This document shows, piece after piece, positions 52,640 through 62,163 of a stretch of DNA of 64,000 nucleotides. The stretch's first letter is position 1. Every line of letters starts with the position of its first letter. The notes below the pieces were generated by a model. The model searched no databases, was not told the DNA's origin, and was given only the letters and a program-made list of their open reading frames with translations. Both the position numbers and the translations under genes were made by a program. This DNA comes from Stentor coeruleus. Lineage: Eukaryota; Ciliophora; Heterotrichea; Heterotrichida; Stentoridae. The DNA lies in contig MPUH01000014.1 of assembly GCA_001970955.1 (NCBI GenBank), positions 62,001 to 126,000 of the forward strand, written 5' to 3'.

Positions 52640-55600
52640 TAAATAGTTTATATGAATAAATAGTTATAAGCGCTTAAAAATATATTACTAAATAAGGATA
52701 TTTACTATTTTCCAAATAAAGCAAAGTATTTATATTTATCTTATAATTCTATTCAATTCTTGAACCAACAATAAAATCAATTAACAATAACTGTTGTTAC
52801 AATTAGATAATTTAGTACTAGTTGGATATTTTTTGAAATACTAAAATGTTCGGGTTTATCAGAATTTGGCTTAGCTTGTGAAATGCATTTAATAAGATAA
52901 AGCATTTTCAAAATTTGAATAACCTTGAGAAAGCAAGTTATTAGTATTTTGCTTCATTAGTAAAAACACTAAATGTGAAGACTTTTTTCAAGTATTCATT
53001 ATTCACCCATTATAATATATTATAAAAAATGAATCAGCGTTAAAAAAAATTATCTTTTTATCACGTATTTTAAAGTGGCAAAAAATTTACATGAAACCCT
53101 CAAATACTTGATAATATATTTCGTTTCTTTTAATTCTTTTCATTATAAAATATTTCGGGGTTATATAAAAATACTATACAAGGTCATTGTATAGTTATAC
53201 TATTTATTACTATGGATTGATAATTCTTATAACTCTCCATGAACTTTGTGTTTATAAGGAAAATATTTAGATTTATTTCTTGGATCAGTCTAATTATAAA
53301 TCTATATAGTATATAAATAATAATAGTTTAGTTCTTCATTTTAGTTGTTCTTATTCAAGCTTTAAATATATCTAAAATTATTTCCATATTTGTATAATGC
53401 AAACTAGTTGTATTTAAATGGAAATCTTAACGCTTTTAAGTAAAAGAAGCTTAACATAGTCCTTGGCTTTGATTTATTATCACAGAAACTTAAGAATTTC
53501 TAATATTACAAATTTGAAGTATTTTAACAAAAGATCATTACTGATATTTTAAATGAAGGTTTTAACCTTAGAAAATTTTTACCTATAAAAGCTAATCCAC
53601 TTTAATATGTTATTTCTCTCAATAATAACAGTAAAACATAATTTTGTAAAAAATAATTGTTAGCGTTTTATAAAAAACAATTGTCAGTATTTTATAAAAA
53701 CAATTCCGAGACGCTTAGAAGAGCATATTCTATTTTGAATATTAATAGCTCATTAAGACATCTACTTAAAAAAAAATATATATACTGCCAATATTATTTT
53801 CTCTCTTAATATTAATGGAATTTTGGCTAAAACTCATAAGCCTCCAATTATTCAAAGTTTGATATCTATAGAAGGAAGAAATAGAGATGATTATAATACC
53901 TGATCAAAATTACCTTATTCATTTGTAGAAGTTAATTCAATCAAGATATTTGAGTTACTTTTTATGATGCAGGGCTTTCTAGAATTTGTAATTGGGTGAA
54001 TCTTTCCTTTAAAAAGTATAAATAAAAATCCTAAGAAAAGAACAAGACGTGTAATTACTAATATAAATTTGAGCCTCAAAAATTAATAACCTATTTGGGT
54101 TGATTATTATGATGAGAATCGATTAAAATCAATCAATTCGAAACTATTAGAATACTCATGGACTTAGAACTTTTTCCGATTCAAAAATCTATGACTAGAC
54201 CTGGCATTATTAGAAATCAAGTTTAATTTTTTTTTATTGCCAGTATATAAAAGTAAATTCTTTCTTTTCCAAGAATAACACTTACTATATTCTACTTTTT
54301 TAGCATAATGGCTTGTCTGGATTCTAGTACTGTTCTTTTTTATAGTATCAGTTTCCAAATCTAGTATTTTTTAAGCAAGTGTTATTAATTTATACAAATT
54401 ATCAGTGATTACTACGAGTAAAATCTGTTGACATATTGAGACTCAAATTATAGGGCTTGAATTTTTCTTGATTCTCTTTACTAATCAAATCTTCCAAGTT
54501 CATTATTTCCACTTTTTCGCTGATTTCTAGAAATTTATTTATTTCTTCGAATCTGTTAATACTAAACAACAAAGTTTAGATTTGAAAAAATGTGAAAAGG
54601 AAACAATTTGAGATTCCTACCAATGTACTAGATTACAGAAAGAATATAAGCGGTGCTGATCTTTTTTGATCAAAATACTCATATAATTTCAAAAAGTAGT
54701 GAAAAAATATTTTATATTCGTTCTTGAGCTGGAAATCAACAATAACTATAATCTAATAAAGTATTTAACAATGTATAAACTAGTCTATGTAGATTATAGA
54801 ATAGAGCTAATCAAAAGGCTTGTAAGGTGGGAAGAACGCAGGACATACCTAAAAAAAATAGACTATTACTTGGTGTTAAGTGAACAGAGAGTAAATTGTA
54901 GTAAATGTAAAGAAAAGGGAAAAAAATCAAGCTGAAAATATATTTTTAATCATTATTTGCATAAAAATTGCTTTTCTTAAGCTTATAACTTAATAAGTGA
55001 CTAATAGATTCAGTATTTAGGATTCATTACGTCAAAAAGTTAATGTATATTCCTAATAAATTTTCTTAGCTATTTGCATACTTTTATTAAAACATAACAA
55101 AATAGCTTCATCATTTGAATCACTTATTAAAATAAAGTTGGACTATTGACTAGAAAATATTAAAAGCGTATTTGAGTTTTCCTAGTATTTGCTTAGAATA
55201 CCCTTATAAACATTCATTTCTTTAATAGTTTTTTTTATGTCATAGAAGAATTTGCCAAAATTTATGTAGGCATATACAGAATTATATATTATCAAACCTT
55301 ATCATCAATCAGCTTATATAAATTTATATACATTACTAGCTTATTATCATTATAAATCATAATTGAGGTTAAGTCACTAAACCTAATTAGTATACTCAAA
55401 GTATAATTTTAATAATAAACTGATAGGACTTGCTTATAACAATTTTCCAAATAACCCAAATTTGATTCGTAGTATCCCATCTTCACCATTGTTGCTTAAA
55501 GCTAGCATACAATTATCTTTCCCGAATTTTATATGATTTTAATTACTTTAGCTTTCTAGATTTTTGTATAGAATATGATTGTATTTTTTAGATAGTTTTA

Positions 55601-56706
55601 TAAGTTTTTGAGACAGAATATTCTGATATCTCATATATTCAAGTATTTTTTAAGAGAAGTATCTATTAACTATTCATAAAATAAATAAATGCTCATTTTC
55701 AAAAGAAGTTTGATATTAATCAAATAAAGTCTCTCTCGTATATGAAATATGCTAGTTAAATTTATAGTATAAGTATTGATATACCATTTTTCAACTAACC
55801 ATAAAAAAATGCTTCACAGCTAAATATGGAAGGCTTTCTTGACTTATTATTTGATGAGACTGAACCAACTGTAGAGTTTTTTCTTCAATCTCCCCAAATT
55901 TCATCATCTTATCATAAAATGTATGAGTTTAAAATTCATAATCAAAAAATAAAGGGAAAGAAAAGCCTTTATCATTCTTGCATGATACTACTAAATTTTA
56001 TAAATTAAATCATACACTTGAAGATAAAGTTTTTAATTAGCAAACTTTATTTTCTAATTTTTATTAGTCAAGGACTCTTAACAGTAATTACGATGAATCA
56101 AATTATAAAATTGAATCTAAACCTTTTTGCAAATGGAACAGAAACTTTAAGCCATAAACAAAAAAATGTTTAGACGACAGTATTGAATAAACATTTAGTT
56201 ATAAAACCCCAAATATATAAAACTGTATTGAAAAAACTGATGCAGCAAAGAAAATTAAGTCTGAAATGGAAATTATGTGAAAATAATCCAGAATCAGATG
56301 TTCAAATCGTTTGATAACTAGTAAAAGTTCAATTAATTATATAAAATTATTATTCTGCTAAGCCTAAAAAAACTTAGGTTGAGCAGGACAAGATATGATC
56401 ACAGAATAATTATTTCTAGAAAGCTCAATCATCAAGAAATTCTTTTTAGAAGTATATTTACTCATATTATAATTATCAAATCCATTATTATATATGCATA
56501 CAATAGTTAGCTCTTAAAAAAATTTATCTAATAAATAGTATATTTATAGAACTAGGAAAATGTATATCCTTTGCTTTAATATATTGAATTTATTATATTT
56601 CGATTTCTTCAGTCTCATACTATTTAGTTGATTTCAAAATCATTAAACTTATATGACTATAGCTTATTAAGGAAGTACATATAATTTTTTAGGTTATTAC
56701 AAATAA
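52640..56706. other. Gene-poor AT-rich block, about 4 kb
   Basis: The longest gene-free stretch in the window. It is very AT-rich with balanced strands, unlike ordinary spacers here. Only short chance-like frames are seen (one listed at 55826-56008). No RNA gene, terminal repeat or tandem repeat was recognised. Confidence 0.5.
55826..56008 (+). CDS. Possible 60-residue protein
   Basis: ATG to TAA frame. It starts MEGFLDLLFDETEPTVEFF, with an acidic, hydrophobic helix-like start, then a basic tail (KIKGKKSLYH). No family and no homologous exon nearby. It lies in an AT-rich region where chance frames of this size are common. Weak. Confidence 0.2.
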   Translation: MEGFLDLLFDETEPTVEFFLQSPQISSSYHKMYEFKIHNQKIKGKKSLYHSCMILLNFIN

Positions 56707-57429
56707 ATGGTCAGAAACTTATATAAGCCCAAGCTATGGACTAAGCAGGTAGTTTTTATACAGGAAGATGATGTTTTAAAAAAAATTGTTCAGAAATTAG
56801 GTTCTAAGAAATGGAAAGCTTCATCCCAAGCATTTAACTCAACCTTAAATCTTGCAAGAACTTCGAAACAATGTCGAGATAGATGGTCAAACTATTTGAA
56901 AGGCTGTAAAACTAGTTCCTTTACTGATAATGAAGTGACGACAATGGTTAAATATTATGACATTTATGGGACGAAGTGGGCGAAAATTTCTAGGCACCTT
57001 AAAGGCCGTACTGAAAACCAAGTGAAAAACTTTTTTTACTCAACAATTCGTAGAAACATAAGAAGGTTCAATAAGCATAAAAAAGAAAGTGAACAAATTT
57101 GCTTAGTATCCATAGACCTTCTAAAAAATCTAGAAATCCGCCATATTCTTCTAGCAAGAAAAGAAACATCTCGAAAAAGTCTTATGAAAAAAAAATTTTC
57201 ACAAGAAGCAAAAGAGTTTATTGAAAAATGCTGCAAAAAAAAAGAATTAAATGAACAAGAATCAATAAGTGGTGATATCGAAAATGACTATATTTATAAT
57301 ACTTCACCATTATTATATATGGATGAAAGTATGTCAAATCAAGATACTTATTTTATTAAAGAGTGTGAAAGCGTTGGCCAAGTATTTCCAGAGTATACTT
57401 TAGCTTTAGAATTCGAATATTATAAATAA
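56707..57429 (+). CDS. Two-repeat Myb-like protein (copy B), two exons
   Basis: Exons 56707-56748 and 56764-57429; 235 residues after removing a 15-nt intron that has no stop and would otherwise be read as VVFIQ. Splicing restores the Myb core LWTKQ|EDDVLKKIVQKLGSKKW. Then come RTSKQCRDRWSNYL and repeat 2 (FTDNEVTTMVKYYDIYGTKWAKISRHLKGRTENQVKNF). The C-terminus is Lys-rich, then acidic, ending LALEFEYYK. It is closest to copy D, with similarity continuing past the stop codon. A shared upstream element (TTTTTTAG ... AAATAAATGGTC) is present. Confidence 0.87.
   Translation: MVRNLYKPKLWTKQVVFIQEDDVLKKIVQKLGSKKWKASSQAFNSTLNLARTSKQCRDRWSNYLKGCKTSSFTDNEVTTMVKYYDIYGTKWAKISRHLKGRTENQVKNFFYSTIRRNIRRFNKHKKESEQICLVSIDLLKNLEIRHILLARKETSRKSLMKKKFSQEAKEFIEKCCKKKELNEQESISGDIENDYIYNTSPLLYMDESMSNQDTYFIKECESVGQVFPEYTLALEFEYYK
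56749..56763 (+). other. 15-nt intron (Myb copy B)
   Basis: GTAGTTTTTATACAG, phase 0, A at position 10. Stop-free and easily missed; its position is conserved in all four Myb copies, and the Myb fold needs it out. Confidence 0.85.
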
Positions 57430-58860
57430 AGTCTTATTTTTATAAGTTATTGTAAGTATATCAAAATTCACCTATGATTTTATATTATAATTCATATGAA
57501 ATTTATGCAACAATAAATAATACTCATAGATAGCATTTATAGTAGTGAGAAATAATAAACAGATGAAATTACTGAATAATTTTACAAGTTCAGCGTATTT
57601 ATAGAAATGGAATTACTGATTCGATCATACTAATATGGGACTAAAAATCAATTCAGTGTATTCTGTAATAATCTAAATATATTTGGAAAAAAATTGATCG
57701 TAAAGCATACTTTATCATGAAGATTTTTTTTTTGATAGCATTATATATATGGGCCAACTTAAAATCAGTTTTTCAGCCTGTCTAATATAATTTATATTCT
57801 TCAAATCAGCTTAGGTATAAATTCTTTTACAGTTTTTATAACATTTTGGCTTTAAAAATTACTGTATTCACATAATATTTTACCATATGCATACATTTTT
57901 AGATTAGACAAATTTATTATGTTTAACTTTTACTAAAAGCATGCAAAAAAGTCAAAAAACAATTGCGTAAAATAAGTATTATCATATAAGAGAATATGCA
58001 ATGCATTGTTGCAATGGAAATGCAAAGGGAAACATTAATATGATAAAGATTGTCAAAATTTTATATAAGAATACTTAAAACTATGTGTAGCTTTTCTATG
58101 ATAAAATCATAATAGACTTAGACTTTGACTTAGGTTATTATATGAATAAGCTATGCTTATGGCTAAAAATATGGAAGAGACCTTTGAGTCAAATTGACAA
58201 GAATTTCTTCCATAAAGTTCTTTTAACCTAATCTTGCTTGAAAGCTTATAATTCAAAATAAAATCTCTCTCTTTAAACTTTTAGCTACGATAAAAAAATA
58301 AATTCGGTAATTAAAATCAAAGAATTCTGATGATTTGCTTTACAATTTTTTGATAGTAATACCTAATAAATTGGATCTGTAGGTTTAGCTACTGAGGTAT
58401 TGCAAAAGGATAATTAGCTAATGATATTTATCTGCAATAATAGTAGCTTGTATTTCATCAAATTTGTGATATGCTTATTCAAAAAAGGAGAAAGTCTTAA
58501 AAGAATATTCCAGTAGTTATCTATAAATTTAAGTAAATACTTCGAAAGAAGTAAATTTTTATCGCAGAAGATTACTTTTAATCCAATATCATTTTATAAG
58601 AAAATTGAAATACATATATTATAATCAAGGTTTCTTATAGCTTCATTTATATATCTAGTTACATTTTACTCATATGATTAAACATATTTTATTAATTATT
58701 TTAATAGAGATGTACTTAAAACTGTTCCAAAACACAAGACTTCTTATGAATTTCGATTTCTTAAATTTTCTTGATAGCATTATGCCTCTTTGATATTAAA
58801 TCCAAAAGAATTCTTAAATAATAATCGGCATACATGAACTTTTTTAACTAATACAAATAA
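57430..58860. other. Spacer between Myb copies B and C
   Basis: No gene is seen in 1.4 kb. AT-rich with balanced strands. The first 100 nt resemble the 3' flank of Myb copy D. Confidence 0.5.
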
Positions 58861-59586
58861 ATGGTCAGAAATATGTGCAAGCCCAAGCTGTGGACTCAGC
58901 AGGTAATTTTCACACAGGAAGATCAGGCTTTAAAAGTATTAGTTCAACAATTTGGGGAAAAGAAATGGAAAATTATATCACAAAATTTTAATTCAACTTT
59001 AAATCTTTCACGAACTTCAAAGCAATGCCGAGACAGATGGGCAAATTATCTAAATGGTTACAAAACGAATTCCTTTACAAGTCAAGAGATTTCTAATATG
59101 CTCCATTATTTTGATGTTTATGGATCTCGATGGGCAAAAATTTCAAGGCACTTAAAAGGTCGAACAGAGAATCAAATTAAAAATTTTTTTTACTCGACTA
59201 TTCGAAGAAATGTTAGAAAGTTTAATAAGTTCAAGTTAGAGAATGAAAAAATTCGCTTCAGTTCTGTAAAACTATTGGAAAATTTGGAGATTCGCCATAT
59301 TCTTCTAGCTGAAAAAACAATAAGTCGTAATGAAATGGCAATGAAAACTTTATCAAAAGAAGCTAAAGAATTTAGAGATAAATTTTCATGCCTAAAATAT
59401 ACTGTTGAATCTTTGAAAATTAATGCTGATGAAGGATTTGATGATAGTTTTTTATATGATGACCACTCTTTATCATATTTAGATGATAAAAATTTATTAC
59501 AAAGTGAATCTTTGATTGAAGATCATGGATATGAAAACATTTCTCTACCAGATTATACCCCAATTTTAGAATTCGAATTTTATTAA
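58861..59586 (+). CDS. Two-repeat Myb-like protein (copy C), two exons
   Basis: Exons 58861-58902 and 58918-59586; 236 residues after splicing. Repeat 1 is LWTQQ|EDQALKVLVQQFGEKKW, followed by RTSKQCRDRWANYL. Repeat 2 is FTSQEISNMLHYFDVYGSRWAKISRHLKGRTENQIKNF. The C-terminus is acidic and ends LPDYTPILEFEFY, very like the tail of copy A. It has an intact frame and the same start context (AAATAAATGGTCAGAAA) as copies B and D. A sequence-specific nuclear factor is inferred; its targets are unknown. Confidence 0.87.
   Translation: MVRNMCKPKLWTQQVIFTQEDQALKVLVQQFGEKKWKIISQNFNSTLNLSRTSKQCRDRWANYLNGYKTNSFTSQEISNMLHYFDVYGSRWAKISRHLKGRTENQIKNFFYSTIRRNVRKFNKFKLENEKIRFSSVKLLENLEIRHILLAEKTISRNEMAMKTLSKEAKEFRDKFSCLKYTVESLKINADEGFDDSFLYDDHSLSYLDDKNLLQSESLIEDHGYENISLPDYTPILEFEFY
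58903..58917 (+). other. 15-nt intron (Myb copy C)
   Basis: GTAATTTTCACACAG, phase 0, A at position 10, same site as in the other Myb copies. Confidence 0.85.
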
Positions 59587-59957
59587 ATATAGCATATTCA
59601 TTATTAGATAAATTTCCACAATAAAGTAGATTATCTTATAATTTTACTAATCTTATAATACTTTGAAAAAGATTAATAAAGTCAAATACTAGAAAAAATC
59701 AAAGAATTTAATTATCGCATGCTATGCAGATTATTTTCTTTAGAATACTCAACACTAAAAAAAATTCCTTATAGCATTTTGAATTGTTTAGCATGAATAT
59801 AGTTATTAAATTTAATATTAGACACAAAATAAGTTTATAACATTTTTATATAAAAATGATTATATTTTATGAAACTAGTGCAGCTAGTCTTAAATCATTG
59901 ATATTATGATAAGGATTATTAAAACAAAACTTAAAGTTTTTTAGATATTATAAATAA
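59587..59957. other. Spacer between Myb copies C and D
   Basis: 371 nt, AT-rich, no gene seen. The last 70 nt resemble the upstream flank of Myb copy B. Confidence 0.5.
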
Positions 59958-60682
59958 ATGGTCAAAAACATACTTAGGCCTAAGCTATGGACTCAACAGG
60001 TAGACTTTATACAGGAAGATGATATCTTGAAAAAAATCGTACAATCATTAGGGAGTAAGAAGTGGAAAGCTATTTCTCAAGAATTTAACTCAATACTCAA
60101 TCATACAAGGACTTCAAAGCAATGCCGAAACAGATGGTCAAACTATTTAAAAGAATATAAAACTAGTTCCTTTACTGATAATGAAGCTGAAATGATACTT
60201 AGATATTATGATATTTATGGTCCGAAATGGGTGAAGATTTCTAAGCACCTTAAAAATCGCACAGAAAATCAGGTGAAGAACTATTTCTACTCAACCATCC
60301 GCAGAAATGCAAGAAAATTCAATTATCATAAGCAAGAAAGTGAGAAAATTCATTTAATTCTGTGGACCTCATAAAAAACTTAGAAATACGCGATATTCTT
60401 CTAGCTGGAAAGAAAACCTCTAAAAACTGTCTTTTGAAAAAAAGCCTTTCACAAGAAGCAAAAGATCTTATAAATGAAAGTCGCTATAAAAAAGAAATGC
60501 CAAATGCCCAAGAATTAATAGATGATGATATTGAAGACATTTATATTTTCAATACTTCTTTAGCACTATGTATGAAGGAAGACAAGCCTAATCAAGATAC
60601 TTATTTCGTTATCAAGCATGAAAGTATAAGTCAAATACTTCCAGAGTATACTGTAGCTTTAGAATTTGAATATCATAAATAA
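59958..60682 (+). pseudogene. Myb-like copy D with one frameshift
   Basis: The start and intron (60000-60014) match copies B and C. The Myb core is intact: LWTQQ|EDDILKKIVQSLGSKKW, RTSKQCRNRWSNYL, FTDNEAEMILRYYDIYGPKWVKISKHLKNRTENQVKNY. Compared with copy B, one base is missing near 60355-60362, so the frame stops in a TAA at about 60372. The remaining C-terminal part (VDLIKNLEIRDILLAG ... VALEFEYHK) continues in the next frame to 60682 without further damage. The Myb repeats are still encoded before the break. It is either a recent pseudogene, an allele, or a sequencing error. Confidence 0.7.
60000..60014 (+). other. 15-nt intron (Myb copy D)
   Basis: GTAGACTTTATACAG, phase 0, A at position 10, same site as in the other Myb copies. 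Confidence 0.8.
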
Positions 60683-62163
60683 ATCTTTACTTCATGAGTT
60701 AATAGTAAATAAGTATAAACTCCGCTATGATTTGCATTATAATTTATAGTAATATGAATCTTATAGGCATATACTAAATTAGATTAAAAATAAGGATTTA
60801 TAATAATGACAGGTGCTAGAGGTATATTATTTTATTAAACAGATGCTTAAATGATTATTACTTTAAGTAGATACTTCGATAGATATGATGATGTAGTGGT
60901 CTAAAGGCGATCTATCTACAGAATGAATATCAGTCTATTTTGATAATCTTCAATCGAGTTAATTCATAATATACTCTCAAACAATTTGCTGTTCATAAAT
61001 AAGCTGAGAATAGTGCTTTAAGCTTGTATAATTCACTCATTATAGAAAAAATTATGTCTCAGCCCTAAGACTTTTACAATATTTAAGTTTTCAAAGTTAG
61101 ATTAATAATCTGTATTTATATTAGATTCTCAAACATATTAATGTTGTAGAAGCCTGTACCTTTTAGGCATCAGCATTAGTATAACAATTTACTATTTTTT
61201 ATCTTTAATCTTCATGATTGAAACAAATAGCCAAATATTAAAGCCTTAAGTAAATTTTTTCCCCAATATTTAGTTTCATATCGCTATTTCGTCTTATTAT
61301 AAAAAAAATATATTTAAAAATAAACTTTTAAGGCTAGTCGATAATACTAAGAAGGTATGATTTTTTTTAGGCGAATAATAAAAGGTTAAAGTAAGTTTAA
61401 GAAGGTATAAATATTATGTCAAAAGAAGCATTTCTTATTGTTTTGCAAAGCTTTATTTGTTTAAGTAAAAATGCTGAAATAATGTAATTTCAGTAGTCAT
61501 ATTAGCAAATGAAAGATAATATTTATATCCTTAGGCTAGCTTAATTTTATATTATGTATTATAACTTTAATAAATATTTGAAAATTATCATTTTTGGCTA
61601 ACTTAAATGAGAAAACTAAATTATGTTTTAACACTATTCAAAGTTTATTCTAGTTTTAGCCTTTATTTTTCAATAAATAATTCTATTGGTACTTAACAGA
61701 GAAAGAAATACTTTCTCATATGAAAAAAGAATTTTTATGTAAGAACTCGTCATAATAAAATCCAAGATTAAACTACTTAATTTCATTGTAATGATAAATA
61801 GCTAGGAGAATGCAATAATATGTATTTTTTATGAGTATACACTAGTCAATGATACCGAAAACCATGTTGTTTAAATAACAAAAGTGATGAGTAAAACACT
61901 ATTTTAATCTGAAATAAAAATATTACCCACTTAAATATCTTACCCAAATATCTTCTTTCATTGAAATTACTTTATAAGCCCTTATCTAAGCTAATATTTT
62001 CATTACAATACAAGTATTAAAAAAACTAAAATTTCATCAAACCCCATCATTTTACAGCATATAATATCTTAAACGCGCTAGAAAATACTCAAACTCACAT
62101 ATTTAGTATTTTATATAGCCTGTCTCTCTACTCTATGTTTAGCATGAATTTTAATCCATAAAA
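60683..62163. other. Gene-free stretch, 1.5 kb
   Basis: AT-rich; no gene seen. The first 90 nt resemble the 3' flank of Myb copy B. The last 150 nt become more C-rich, as in other 5' flanks. A weak tRNA-like stretch near 60890 was rejected. Confidence 0.5.

Noticed and set aside
54164-54935. Two frames of 64 and 78 codons in the gene-poor block
   Set aside because: They begin only at TTG or GTG, have no recognisable motif, and lie in AT-rich DNA.
55826-56330. Protein-like reading past the 60-residue frame if stops are ignored
   Set aside because: Stops occur about once per 16 codons, near chance for this AT content, and TAA, TAG and TGA all end genes here, so a recoded gene is not supported.
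60885-60975. tRNA-like stretch with a good A-box (TAGTGGTCTAAAGGCG)
   Set aside because: The D, T and acceptor stems do not pair and the B-box is poor, so it is not a functional tRNA. At most it is an eroded relic or chance.
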